64,000 bases of DNA from Blepharisma stoltei. Lineage: Eukaryota; Ciliophora; Heterotrichea; Heterotrichida; Blepharismidae. Below are positions 21,315 through 34,022 of this stretch, one piece after another. The stretch's first letter is position 1. Every line of letters starts with the position of its first letter. The stretch spans positions 462,608 through 526,607 of the forward strand of contig CAJZBQ010000064.1 of NCBI GenBank assembly GCA_914767885.1, given 5' to 3'. Under the pieces are notes generated by a model that worked only from the letters and a program-made list of their open reading frames with translations, did not search any database and had not been told where the DNA came from. Both the position numbers and the translations under genes were made by a program.

Positions 21315-23192
21315 TATAGCTCATACCCCTTTATAGATTTCTTTACCGAGCAAAATGTACTGGATTATTGAACGAGCAAAACAGAGTCTCTCAAAGATAT
21401 GAGCTCAATCTCTATATCAGGACGTGCTAAAAAGTGCCATGCCATAAAATGATGACAAGTGTAAAAAAAGTTGGCAAGTAAACGCGCCAATTTTTAAAAA
21501 AATGAAACTAATATAAAGCCCCATTTATTAATTAAAGATACAAAATAAAAATTTTTATTTTTAAAAATTAAAACATTTTAAAAATAAAAAAATATTTTTA
21601 TATTTTTAAAGAGAAAATAAAATCTAAATTTTTAAAATTAAAAAATACATGACATGAGTCATTTACAACTTTGCAAGTAATCATCAGCCTTCAATGGGAA
21701 CTTTGGCTTTTATAGCATCATTGATCCATATCATACTGGCATATTTATAGGAATTTCTATCCATTCGTCTTGGCACAACTCGATTCACAATTTTTTGATT
21801 TTAATAGTTTAAAGGAATGAAATTTGTCGTTAGCAACTTTATAAAGAACAATCACCCTTCAATGGGAAACTTTGGATTTCATAGCAACATTAATCATTAT
21901 TATACTGGCACATTTGTATGAAAATTTTATCCATTCGCCTTGGCACAACTCGATTCACAAATTTTTGATTTTAATAGTTTAAAGAATAATGACATGAGCC
22001 CTTAGCAACTTTGTAAAGAAAAATCACCCTTCAATAGGAACTTTGTATTTTATAACAGCATTGATCATTATCATGCTGTTACATTTATAGGAGATTCTAT
22101 TTATTCGCCTTGGCACAACTCTATTCACAAATTTTTGATTGGTAATGTTTTAAAGGAATAATCATATGAGTCGTTAGCAACTTTGTAAAGAACAATCACC
22201 CTTAAATGGGAACTTCAGATTTTAGAGCATCATTGATCTATATCATACTGGTACATTTATAGGAAAATTCTACCCATTCGCCTTGGCACAACTCGATTCA
22301 CAATTTTTTGATTTTCAATGTTTTAAAGTACATGACATGAGTCGTTAAGAACTTTGCAAATAGCCATCAGTTTTTAATGGTAACTTTGGTTTTTATAGCA
22401 TAATAATCATTATAAAGCTTGCACATATATCGGAAATTCTATCTATTCGCCTTATACAACTCGATTCACAATTTTTTGGTTTTCAAATAGTATAAAGTGC
22501 ATGACATGAGTCGTTAAGAGCTTTGCAAATAGCCATCAGCCTTTAGTGGGAACTTTGGCTTTTATAGCATCATTGATCTATATCATACTGGTACATTTGT
22601 AGGAAATTCTATCCATTCGCCTTGGCACAACTCGATTCACAAATTTTTGATTTTTAATAGTTTAAAGGAATGGCATGAGTCTTTAGCAACTTTATAAAGA
22701 ACCATCAGCCTTCAATAGGAACTTTGAAATTCATAGCAACATTGATCTATATCATACTGGTGCATTTATAGGAAATTCTATCCATTCGCCTTGGCACAAC
22801 TCGATTCACACTTTTAAATATTTAAATACATAAATAATAATCAAAAATATTAAATCATTATAATTTGTATATAGCATTTATTATTTATCTATCTATTATC
22901 ATAATAAAAATATGATTAATTCATAAGACCTTTAAAATAAGCTTTTTTTATTAATAAATCCTAGTCTAATTGCGTATCTTAAATTTTAAATTTAATAATA
23001 AACCATTTTTAAAATCGGCGCGTTTACTTGCCAACTTTTTTTACACTTGTCACCATTTTTTGACATGGCACTTTCTAACACTTCCAGATATAGAGATTGA
23101 GCTCATCTCTTTGAGAGGCTCTGTTTTAGTCGTTCAAGAATCCAATACATTTTGCTCGATAAAGAAATCTATAAAGGGATATGAACTATATA
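21315..23192. mobile_element. 1.87-kb element with about 175-bp terminal inverted repeats
   Basis: Left end TATAGCTCATACCCCTTTATAG..., right end ...CTATAAAGGGATATGAACTATA. The two ends match as inverted repeats for roughly 175 bp, up to GTTGGCAAGTAAACGCGCC. Flanked by TA (or TATA). Inserted in secreted-protein copy I; copy II (about 35635) shows the uninterrupted sequence. No open frame of note inside, so it is non-autonomous. The interior is a tandem array (21650-22812). Confidence 0.85.
21650..22812. repeat. Seven tandem repeats of about 165 bp
   Basis: Units begin around CATGAGTC.TTAGCAACTTTG and contain CAATGGGAACTTTGG, ATCATACTGG, and CCATTCGCCTTGGCACAACT. Seven imperfect units, near 21654, 21817, 21980, 22165, 22335, 22500 and 22671. 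A minisatellite core within the element above. Confidence 0.85.
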
Positions 23193-23546
23193 ATGTGCGC
23201 CAGTGTCAGATCCGAATTGAAAAATTTTGTCACTAATAGTTTTTTCAAAGCTTACCCAAAATCCAAATGCGTATTCTGAAGGAGTGATTAAACTGGATGT
23301 GTCTGTTGTTAAGCTCCAGGTTTGAGCACCGTCCAGGCTTGCTGAATAGCAGCTAACATATGGATCTAGACTACTACCATCATCTGCAGTTATATAAGGA
23401 GAATTGCTATCTACAGTAGCAATGCCAGTAGGTAGAGTATCTTCTGTTGCTTTCAAAAGATACCAAGATGCTGATTGAGTAAATCCCTTGTCAAATAAAA
23501 AGAGAGCGAGGACGACGAGGATATTTAGCGGCTTTGAATAAACCAT

Positions 23547-24390
23547 TTTTTTTATAAGCAGTTTTATCTAACTTTTAGAAATACTTGTTAAGAATTTTAA
23601 TAGTAAATTTTATTAAGAAATGCTTTGATTTTTTTTCAAGTTAATGAATTGGAAAGCTAGGAAAGAAATTATAAATTACTATAATGCAGCTCCAGTCTTG
23701 CTTTAAAATTCCAAATAAATAAAAGGTGCCTAAGTGCATCTGACCGCTTGACGAATTTTTTCCAACCTCATAGTCAAAGCAAGAAAAACCATTCAATAAT
23801 CTAGGTCAGCTTTCTGCTTATTATTCCAGTAAGTTTTGGCTAAGTTCTTGTGGTTGAAAATGGAGATAGTCTGCTTCGTCCTTCAGGGCATGGGTAAATC
23901 TTTACGAAAAGACAGGAATTCTAGCATAGGCTTTAGAGATAAGTCTTTTTTGTATCCGCTGAAAGGAGGCACTATGGTACTCAGTCGACTCCAAGGTTCC
24001 CTCTTTAGATCAAATTATTTCAAATTGCCTAATGCAGGTTGTAGAAATTCGGTCCACCATTTAAACTGGAGCCCTTGGGCACCCATTCTAATATGAGGCA
24101 GTCTCCAAAGAAGAAGAAAGGTGGTGTAAAAGTTTTATGTTGAAAGCCATCTGATTCGATCGCTGAACTAAAGAGACCACAATGCAGATTAATCTTCTAG
24201 AAGATCCTTAAGGACAGCATCGCCAATTAAAATACCAATTTGCAATTTAGATTAAGATTAAGCTTTAAAATTAAATAAAATATCTGTAATATTACTTAGC
24301 TTTGAAAACGCCACAAATGCCTATATTTAAAACTAATTTTTTGCTTAAAGATAGTGACAAGGATTTGGATATTCAATTTCTTGTCCCTTT
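23547..24390. other. Upstream region of secreted-protein copy I
   Basis: The part next to 23546 (to about 23740) repeats at 32160-32290 and 36001-36180, upstream of other family members. From 23740 to 24390 I see only stretches with stops; an 86-codon frame at 23836-24096 is not convincing. Confidence 0.45.
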
Positions 24391-25390
24391 TGAACGAATC
24401 CAGCTAATGACATTTCCTTCACTGTCCCTTTAAGTAATTTCTATACAGACAAGTTTTTCCTTATTGTGTTTCACTTTAAAGATAGCTCAGGCACCGTTAC
24501 TTTAGAGGTTATATTGCCTGGCAAACCCCGAATTCCCAAAACTTCAGGAAGCTCAACTCCTGCTTTTGCGATGCCTGGTGGGGTATTTTATTTTGGAAAG
24601 TCAGTTAAGGGAAAGTTCGTTAGCATTCTTCTTGCAAAGAGCGCTACCATAGATGATACCTTTAATACAATAACATTAGATGATGGCTCAAATCCTTATG
24701 ATATAGCAGTGCCTTGCACTTCTGATGTAACTTGCATTGATAGTGTATGTCTTAATATGGGCTCAGAAAATGTATGCTTATCATCAATGCAGTATTGCGC
24801 TGTTTGTACAGCCACCGAGTGCACTACTTGTGAACCTGATTCAGCTAGAGATGAGGATACTTTTTGCACAACTTGTAAGACTACTAATGAAATTAAAAAT
24901 GGGCACTGTAATTTCTACATAGGTTGCGCCATAGCCAACAATTGTGCTGAATGCTCAGCAAAAAGCACTCAATGCGATGTATGTGAGGCTGAATACTTCC
25001 TTTATGACGATAGTGCTACTTCAACATCTTGTCTTTGTAAGATTTTATTTAGCTTGTACTGACTCCTGCACTAGTTGTGAGCCAGGTCCTGATTGCTATA
25101 CTTGTGCTACAACAATAACTCAAACAGGAACTACTTGCCGAGTCGATTCTATTGGATACCAGGTGAGCGCTGATCTTCCGAATATCGTATTTGACTTTGC
25201 TCATCCTCTTTCAACTGGACTGTCGAAAAGTTCATTTAAAGCTACTTCAAACTCAGGTGCAGATATCCCAACAACTGGATGGACTATAACTGGCTGCACA
25301 GCAAGCTTGAAACAATGCAAAGTTAATGCTCCTAATGTTCAAGAAAGCGATTTCCCAATAACACTTGACGTTGAGTTTATTCAAGCCTAG
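24391..25390 (+). pseudogene. Secreted Cys-rich protein, copy I, C-terminal part (inverted)
   Basis: Plus-strand continuation of copy I, from PANDISFTVPLSNFYTDK to TAG 25388-25390. Two introns are kept: GTAATTTCTACATAG (15 nt, about 24908) and GTAAGATTTTATTTAG (16 nt, about 25037), the latter joining TSCL to SCTDSCTSCEPGPDCYTC. The frame is open, but the N-terminal half is on the opposite strand, so no complete protein can be made here. Confidence 0.75.
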
Positions 25391-25639
25391 TCTCTTTTAG
25401 GGTAACTAACCTTTTCTCAAAAACCATTAAACCTTCTATTAATTTATGTCAAGGATTATAATATAAGCATTCAATGTATACAAAATTCTTGGAAAAGCAA
25501 ATATCTTTTTAACTCCCCTTGTAAAAGCTAAAAAAATTCGGAAAATCCTATTTTTGGGATGAAAATTAATTTTTTGATTATGATGATAAAAATTTATTCA
25601 ATTCAATAGGATATAATAATAACCTAAGAAGTCCATATA

Positions 25640-25810
25640 TAATATGGACAATATCTTCAAGATCCTCGACGAAGACAGCGATGCAGAACCTGTGTCAATC
25701 CAAGAAAAGGCAAAAGACGCCAAAAGAATCACCAGAAGCGGCATTGATAAATCTAAATCCCAATTAAATCAAAAGCAATAGTATGCAAGAAGTCAAAGAT
25801 AAGCAGAAAG
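25640..25810 (+). pseudogene. Decayed copy of the 85-residue basic protein gene
   Basis: Starts MDNIFKILDEDSDAEPVSIQ like the gene at 19110-19367, then a frameshift after GIDKSKSQLN and a stop. Opposite strand to the parent. The upstream AATAGGATATAATAATAACC also matches the parent's leader. Confidence 0.8.
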
Positions 25811-25829
25811 TAAGCACTAAATCTACTAT

Positions 25830-27027
25830 TTAATTAAAGATATTTTTTGGTGGGGATTTTGCGAAAGACTATGTAAAAATATTATTTAATTCACCAATAA
25901 TAAATTCTTAATTTTATAACACTTCAGTCTAAGACACCAAAAATTTCCCAGCACTATCTTAATTAAAGCAAAAATTATTATAATTTAAGAACATCTACTT
26001 TACTAGTTAGATTAAAAAATAGTTCAGCTTTGAATAGAAGAAATACCGTAAATTTAATAGTCAAACGTAATTGGCTTTAAATTCATCTAAAATAATCTGG
26101 CTAATTATTGAATTTTTATTACGAGCTCTACCATTTAAAATATAACTATATGTAAATGGTGCAAGAAGCGTTTTAATAGTTTAATTAAGGATAATTATTT
26201 AGATTCAAATATATTATGACATTGGTTTATAATCTCACACATTAGGTGATTTTTGCACAAGCAAAATATATTTCTTTTGCCAATCTTTCTGACAGAGCTG
26301 CCTTCAAAAATTTTAGGCTTAATCTAATAGAAAATTAAAAATTGAGCCTTATACCAAATAGGCTAGATTTAATTTTGATATCGATTTATTTTCTTTAGTC
26401 TAAGAATTAAGCTTATAAATAAATTAAAACGGTGCAGGAATCGTTCCGACCTCTTAACTGCTCAGCTAATGATGGAAAGTGGCTGAGAACCTTGACAAAA
26501 GAAGCGCAGCGTTAACACGCATATCCAATAACGTCGTACAGACGTAGTAAGGCAGAAATCATGATAAGATCAGCGAGGAATCAATTGTTGGAGTTATTTT
26601 TTTTTCATGGGTGGTGGAGCATAAAGTTTAAAAAGGATTCTCATAGCAGTAACTTAGGATGTTCTAGATCATTCAGGAAACTTACTCATCGTGATACATT
26701 GCATATTTGTTTTGAGTTTTTTTGTTAGTTAGCAGCTTATTCAAAAATTCATGCTTTTTGATTCTCTGCAGAAGGCGACCTTGCTGATGTGAAGTGATAG
26801 GGCGTAAACTAGCTGAATTCTGGAAGCGAGTGCTGTCCTTCTTCAGGAAGAGGTATTACAGTGCAAGGCTTGTGCGGACTGACTTAATAGTTGCAGGTCT
26901 TTATGAATAGGAATAAGAACCTTTGGACCAGTGTGCTTTTAAATAATTTAAATTTAGCTAATTGAAGAAAAATAATTAAACTCTTAGCCTTTTTCAAGCG
27001 AGCTTAAACACCTCTTTTATGTTCGAA
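25830..27027. repeat. Duplicated block Y, copy a
   Basis: Related to 32530-33660 and 36430-37160. Contains a GC-richer segment (26430-26950) with AAAACGG.G.AGGAATCGTTCC and CAGTGCAAGGC.TGTGC.GACTGAC kept in two or three copies, without an open frame. I cannot say whether it was an RNA or a coding relic. Confidence 0.6.
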
Positions 27028-28330
27028 AATCGCATTAGAATTTTGGCATCAAGAGTATTTGGGTGAAATTATTAGTCCAAAGAAATAATAATTTCAAGAC
27101 CAATTTAATTAAAAATTTATAGCAAGAGTACACTATTTATTTGCTTTCTTCTCGATGGTTCTGATAAAATTGAGCACTTTGTTTACAAGCACATGCTCAC
27201 ACATAAAGGGATGACAAATCTGCAATATTCAATGTATTTTTAAGCTGACTTTATTAATTGGCAAGCCAACTTACGAGCCACACTGAGAGGTATTGAAAAG
27301 ATAGTAAACAATTTTAGGCTGAAACTAAAGCCATTTTTTGTTTAAAAAATGTTCTATTCGAAAGATATTAGATGCATTGATTTCCAGGATATTTCTCACA
27401 GGGATCAGCCGTTAAAATAGCAAAAGATTACAATTAAAAATCCGATAAGGATTATATTTTCTATACTATTTACAAATAAGTAAAATATATCTTTTATAGT
27501 GTTAGAATATATATTTAGGAAATTATGCAGAGCCTTATAGAAAATTTTGATATATATGATTATCTCTCTTTTTTCAAAAAAAGCATAAGATATTGAGGGT
27601 TATTGATCTGCTCATTTGAAAGTTATATCGTCAAATTAATTGACTTTTAAAGTTTAATATAATTTTAAAAATTCAATAAAATTTTAATAAATTGTAAATT
27701 TTTAATCCTAATTACTCTTTCTCATCTTCAGGATGGGACTTATAAGCTTCTCAATATTCAAATACACGAGCGGAAAAATAAAGCACAAACTAAACAAAAC
27801 AACTCCGAAGCTGCATAATAAAGTTTCCCGATTGTAGAAAAAATAAAATCACTAGATATAATTTACATAAAGAAAAATCAATATTTGCTTACGTCAAAAT
27901 CGCTAAAAGGTGTCACCAATCTTTGATAAAACCAAAAGAAATGAAATCCCTGAGTACCCCTTGCATAAAGTAATGCTCTCAATTTAAGTGATAACTTCTT
28001 GCAAATCTGCCACAAATAATAAGATCCAGCGAAGTTATACCCAAGCCAAATAATGTTGAATCAAGAGCAATGCATATTCCCCAGGAATGAAAAATTTCCA
28101 GCAGCAGGAAAAAAATTTGCAATTTTTCCAACTATTAATTACGGCGCCTAAGAAAGGGAGACAATTTTGGTAAAATAGCCTTTCAGATTTTAGAGAATAG
28201 GCGATGAAAAGAAGGTAGCATTGGGCTTAGGTGGCAAGTGAGCAAGGACTAATTATAAAAATCAGCCTCTTTGTAATAGACTTTGTAATAAGTTGGCAGA
28301 GGATTATCAGTATGTGGCAAAAACCGAGGA
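27028..28330. repeat. Duplicated block X, copy b
   Basis: Begins TTGGCATCAAGAGTATTTGGG. No MITE. At about 28075-28110 only a short remnant of the palindromic element is left (ATTCCCCAGGAATG). The membrane-protein relic on the minus strand has several frameshifts. Confidence 0.7.
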
Positions 28331-28360
28331 TTTTTTCGACCAAATATGGACTTTGAAGGT

Positions 28361-29206
28361 TTCTAGGGATTCCTGCTAAAAATGATATCTTTTACAGCAT
28401 GGCAGTGATGGCTCTGCCACAATTTACTCATGACTTTGAAATTTAGAGTCGGGACTGGGCCAATCCTTATTGCCAAGGATCCGCTGTGATCTTCTGCTTC
28501 CTTTGGAAAAACCAAAAAGATCTTAATCGCCCTGACTGTAGAAGGAACTATCATGAATTGGCATGGGACATCTGGAAAAATGCTCAATACAATTAAGTTA
28601 GACTGCCAGACTTTAAGCCTAAACTACGAATATGAAGGAAACGCTTCGCTGCTATAGCGAGTCTACTAACGACGCAATCTTTAATTGGTTCCAGGAATAG
28701 GCAAACAGCTTGCCTATGTGAGCCACATTCATTTGGAGAAGTTTCTCAGTGGCATTATGATAGTCAGTGGAGGATGGGATAGTAGCATTTACTATGGGAT
28801 ATCCTAAGTGGAGCTGTAGCAAGAAGGAATGTATTGCCTCAGATAGCTGGAGACCAAATAGACTCAACCTTAAACTTGATATTGATATGCGAGGGTCAGA
28901 TTTCTGATCAATTTGCAGCTTTTGAGGGCTCACGATGCGTCATTGATATATTCAGAGACTATGAGGTCAAGTGAGAAAGCTTGCATGGTTTATTCGACGC
29001 ATTTCAGTAATCATGACTGTGTAGATATTTTTGCATTTGGTGGGGGGGTGTGATGAAACTTATTTCTATGAGGCAGGATCCAGAAGATGGTTGGCTTATT
29101 GATTAACTTTGTAAGGCCTATTTATTCTATTGATTTTGCAAATTATTCCAACAGGGCTGCAGTTGGAAGTGGAGATGGAAGCTTAAGAATGCTAAGTGAA
29201 ATAAGG
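28361..29206 (+). pseudogene. Decayed copy of the WD40 gene
   Basis: Follows the gene at 17560-18396 with many indels: matching runs include TTTGGAAAAACCAAAAAGATC, GGAGATGGAAGCTTAAGAATG and ATTTATTCTATTGATTTTGC. No long open frame. The end reads ATGCTAAGTGAAATAAGG, without the MITE found in the parent. Confidence 0.85.
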
Positions 29207-32121
29207 TAAAGATGAACAGGTAGATTTCTATAATCCTATTAGATTAGCTTAAAAAACTATATGTTTTGATAGTTCCTATTTCCTTCACGCCATATGCTCT
29301 ACAGTTAGTGCGAAGCAATCCTTTAAGCAGCTTGAGCTATGGATCAGTAAATCTAGAAGAATTGTCTCTCAAATCCGAATTATAAAGGAATTTTCATTTT
29401 CAATCCAAGCGTCAAGATTATTCAATACTACTTATTATATAGGAAGTTACCTTTAATATTCCGATTCTTTAGGCAACAATAATTTGCAATTGGAAACTAA
29501 ATGCTGATTTGCTTTACCAAGGAGTTTTTATTGCCCAAAGAATCGAACTATTTTTTTAACTTGGTGTATGCAAGCATAGGAGCCATATGCAGGCATGCAC
29601 ATGGGCTGCTCTGTTTGCGCAGCTTTGGATATTATAAATTCTCAATTGCAGGATGGTAATTCAACAAAAGGAGTAGGAGCTATATATTCAAGTCGGAGTA
29701 CCATTTACCTTCAATCTTCGTTCTTTAGTTAACTCATTTTCCCTCTGGAGCTTCATCAATGCAGCATATGACAGCAATTTAGAAATTAATGACTGTCAGT
29801 TTCTAAACATCTTTTTTTTAGATAGGATCATCTATGCATATCAAGCCTCAATCTTAATAGAATTCTCATTTTAATAGATTTACAGATTCTGGTAGATATA
29901 CCAGCCAGCTAGCAAGCCTATAAATAAGAGACTCCCATTTCAATGAGGAAATGGGGCTCTGGCAGGGGTCTATTTACTGTTTAAATTTTGAGTCAACTTA
30001 CCTTGAAGATTGATCCTTTACAGAAAATTATGTGGGGCCTTTAGGTGAGGCATTATACACAACAACAAATAATAATAGAAATGCGAATGAAGCAACTGCC
30101 TATTTTTACTTAATACTGGAGGAGCAGGAGTGGCTATCTATGCAAATGATATCACTTTTGCGATTACTTCATCTCAATTTGCTGGTAATAAAGCTGACGT
30201 TTTATGCTCGGAAGCAAAAAAACTATGGGGGCCTGGAGGAGTTTATATGAGCTGTTCAAATGCGAATACAGCTTGGACTCAAACTTAGGCTGCATGCTTG
30301 ACTGGTTCTGCTGTAGCTATGTGTCATAGGAGCTATAGAATATCTCAAAAGCCAGGGTATTGAAGAGATAGCCCATACACAGATCAGCTCTGGGTATGTC
30401 CTAACCCTTATGCTTATCTTGGATCCTTTGATGCAAATAATGTCTCCTATACTGTGATTTCAGCAAAACTGCAAACGCAACAAATACCAAGAAAATTACT
30501 CTAGATCATTAAGCAGTAAGCGTATAAAATACGCGTGCTTAGCATTCAAAATCGTTATAATAATTTCAATTTTTTGCTTGCTCATCATTTAAGCTTTCTC
30601 ACTAGAGATCCATAATCAATTCAGCCTTAAAACCGGCAGCTCTAGTGTCAGTATACCTGAAAATCTTTTTGAATTGCATACAATTGGTAAATATTGCTTC
30701 CACTTTTGACTTAAGCTGGCCCTCAGAACTGAAGGAAATATTTTACATCCAAAATGGAGTAGACTATGTTTATCAACAAGTCTATTCTTTTGAGTGTTGC
30801 TTGAAAGAAGATACTGAAAGCGATGCCTGCTTCAAAGCGTTGATAATTATCGCAGCATTTCCAGCAATTGCTTTTTCATAGACTTTATTATATGAATGTT
30901 TATTAAAGCCATTCAGAAATCACATAAAAACTTTTGAGATGATTTTATATCAACCTGTATCATTATTTTGTTCCTTATACACCCAGCATTCATAAAAAAC
31001 TGCTTGGCTTCTTAACTGCACAGAAATTAACCTGGAGAATTTTAACTCAAGGAAGATCTTTACATAAGATGCTGAGAGGTAAGAAACGTCTTTTATAGTT
31101 TAGCTGCTACCTTTCCTACTTTAATAGTATTAGTATTTTTTTTCCTTGTAAAATGTCTATAAGCATTATAAGGCAGAGAAAAATGGTGGAAAATATCAAT
31201 GTCAAGCTAAGATACGGATTTCTTTTAGTAGATTTAAGTCAAAACAATATTTTCGGGAATTTGTTATTTTATATAACAAGCTCTCTTAGTTTGATGCTCA
31301 GTTTTTCTGACGGTTTTAAATATAAATATCCGTGCACTAATTGCTGCAGCCTTATTGCTATTATTTTGGGATCTCTAATTTGAAAGCAAGCCCTTATATT
31401 GAAGATAACTAAATAATATAGAGCTAGCCGAAAAAAGCAGTTTGCATGGTCACAATCCGCAGTGGATTATTTTATTTAACCAGCTCTGGGATATAGCGAA
31501 AATCATTTTATTAATTTTTATATTTATCGCAAATATATATTTTGTGACTTATTGATTCTTCAATTTATTTAGCTTTAGCCTGCTAAATCGATTTAAAAAC
31601 ATAAAGAAGTTATTTAAAGGCGCTAAGGTCATGCCTACTTCAAATCCTGAAGTTATTAGCCAGCCAGATGCTTTTAAAAATGGCAGAAGAAATAATTTTT
31701 TTTCATCTCTTTAATTGAAAGCTTGAGCTTAAGACCTATATGTGCATTTTGCAAGAGAGTTTGAAATCTTACCAGAAAATTTTGATCAATAAAGACCCTT
31801 TAAAAGTGCTTTGACTCTCGACCAAAGCCATGGAGAACTTGTTGATTTCTCAAATGCTGAATGCTTTTATGTTAACCCCAGGAGCTCAGGAGTGATTTAC
31901 ATTGACAACAATTGCTCTCAGCTATCATTAATTAGCTGCAGCTTTATTGAAAGCATCACCGGCTTAGTTGGGCGTTATATTTTTTAGGCTAGTATTGTCA
32001 ATTGAGTCTATTGCTTTTGATTCAAATATTTTCCTTTTCTTTTAGGAGGAGCTATCTATTATGCCTCACGAGTTTCTAATAGCAGGATTCCATATACTTT
32101 CAATCTCGAACAGCAGATTGT
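29207..32121 (+). pseudogene. Relics of a large beta-helix-type surface protein
   Basis: Short open stretches with Asn/Ser/Gly-rich sequence as in parallel beta-helix (POMP-like) proteins common in ciliates: SSGVIYIDNNCSQLSLISCSF and GGAIYY near 31880-32070, and a KNYGGLEEFI-type stretch near 30230. Hydrophobic segments near 31250-31590 resemble C-terminal membrane helices. Frames change and stops are frequent. Function not assignable. Confidence 0.4.
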
Positions 32122-32156
32122 GAAAAATTTTGGCTCATAACGGAGGGGGGGAGTAA
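32122..32156. mobile_element. Right-end remnant of a MITE
   Basis: AAAATTTTGGCTCATAACGG followed by a G run, GAG and TAA: the right tip of the copy A-C family without the rest of the element. Confidence 0.6.
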
Positions 32157-34022
32157 GGAAATTTTAGAAGCAAATTTTATCAAGAAATTCTTTGACTGTT
32201 TTTCAAATTTATGAATTGGATAGAAATTATAAATTACTATAATGCAGCCTCAGCCTTGCTTTAAAATCCTAAATAAAAAATCTTAATGATGCTTATCTTT
32301 GACAAAAATAAAGTTGGGCTATATTTAGAACTAATTTTTGGGTTTGAGTGTAGGGATAAAGGATTTCGGATAATCAAAATTGCTAGTGCCTTTTGGACGA
32401 ATATAACCCTTTATTACAGCCCACGCCAATATTCAATTTCTAATAAAGAAATGGCTTCTAATGCAATATTTAATCCTAAGCGATATTTATAAATCTTAAT
32501 TTGAGATAATTTTGGAGAGGATAGCTTTTTTGCCGAGAAAGATGCTACGAGGACAATTTTTTTTATTCGCCAATAATAAATTCTTAATTTTATAATAATT
32601 CAATCTAAGATGCTAAAAGAATCAGCATCCAGTCTCCTAATGCTGTCTTAATTAAACCAAAAACTTAGGAAAATCTAGTTCTACTAGCTATAGGACATAG
32701 GAAACTTAGTGTTTTTTAGATTAAAAATGCATTAGCTTTGAATAGAAGAATACCCCTAAATTTAATATCAAATCCGTAATATTTTAAGTTTATCTGAAAT
32801 TAAAAAAATGCAGCTGCGAATAAATTTAGATTCAAATATATCCTTACAATTAGTTTAAAGTCCCACATATTAGACAGACTTTTTTACAAGTAAAATTCAT
32901 TTCTTTTGTCAAATCTATCAGAGAGAGCTGTCTTTAAAGATTTTAGGCTTAATCTAATAAAAATTAAAAATTCAGCATTACTGGTCCCAAATAATCTAGC
33001 TTTAATAAATTCCAAGTTTTGATAAAGATTTATTTTATTAGGTCTGCAAATTAAGCTTATAAATTCATTAAAACGGTATGGGAATCGTTCCTAACTCTCA
33101 ATTTCTGCAGCTGATGACTGAAAATGGTCTGGATACTTTGAAAAAATAGCGACGTGTTGATATATGTATCCAGAAAAGCCAAGAATCAATGTGGGAGTAT
33201 TTTCTTAATGGGAAGGAGAGCAAAAAGTTTGAAAAGAATTCTCACAGCAGTGACTTAGGATGTTTCTAGGTCATTCAGGAAACTTACTCATCTTGATGCT
33301 AGACATTGCAGTTTTAAGCTTTCATTTTATTTAGTAGCGGGTTCAAAAATTCGAGCATTTTGACTCTCCATTTAAGGCGACCCTGATGATGTGCGGCGAT
33401 GCGTCATAAACTATCTGAATTCTGGGAGCGAGTACCTTTCCTATTTAGGAAGAATAATACAGTGCAAGGCATGTGCCGACTGACTAGCTAGCTGTCGGTA
33501 TTCAATATGTGAATAAGAACCTTTGGATACCAGACGGCATGCTTATAAATAATTTAAATTTAGCTAATTAAAGAAAAATATAAATTAAATTCTCGACCTT
33601 TTTTCAAGCGAGTTTAAGCACCTCTTTTATGTTCGAAATTCACAGTAGATTTTTGGTTTCAATTGCCAATAAAAATATAGTCAGTGACACTGACTGGCAC
33701 GGGGTGCTTTTGGCTCGAAACTGAGCCAAAAGCACCCCATGCCAATCAGTGTCACTAACTATATATAAAAAAAATTTTTAAATGAAAGATTGATCTCTTG
33801 AACAGAATTCACATTTTCTAAATCAAGAAAAACTTTAAAATTAATTTTATGTCTCCTAAGTCTAGCAATAATTATTTATTTTTGGGTTTATTTCTTTTGT
33901 TAAAGCTTCTCCTAAAAATGTAGAAAATGCTATTTCTTTTTTTACGATTTCCAAAATGGATAATTAGATTTTATAAATGACAAAATAATGCACCGCGTCT
34001 CATCTTCTGGTATAAAACTTAC
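32157..34022. repeat. Secreted-gene upstream segment plus block Y, copy b
   Basis: 32160-32500 matches 36001-36390 (upstream region of copy II); 32530-33660 matches block Y. 33780-34020 matches 37200-37440. Decayed throughout; a hairpin insertion is at 33676. Confidence 0.65.
33676..33766. repeat. Palindromic insertion, 41-bp arms
   Basis: Arms TATAGTCAGTGACACTGACT... and its complement around a 7-base loop, with the GC-rich core GGGGTGCTTTTGGCTC. The paralogous place near 37195-37215 lacks it (AATAAAAAATAGATAAAAAGG), so this is a recent insertion at TA. Confidence 0.8.

Larger units (their letters stand above)
21243..23546 (-). pseudogene. Secreted LamG-like/Cys-rich protein, copy I, N-terminal half
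   Basis: Starts at 23546 (MVYSKPLNILVVL signal peptide), reads to 23193, is interrupted by the 1.87-kb element and continues at 21318 with YIVSSTKDGTLKVSYFSD up to 21243, where it runs into block X. After removal of the element, the sequence across the joint follows the intact copy II (ATATAATG). The rest of the gene lies on the other strand at 24391-25390, so the copy is broken by an inversion. Confidence 0.8.
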
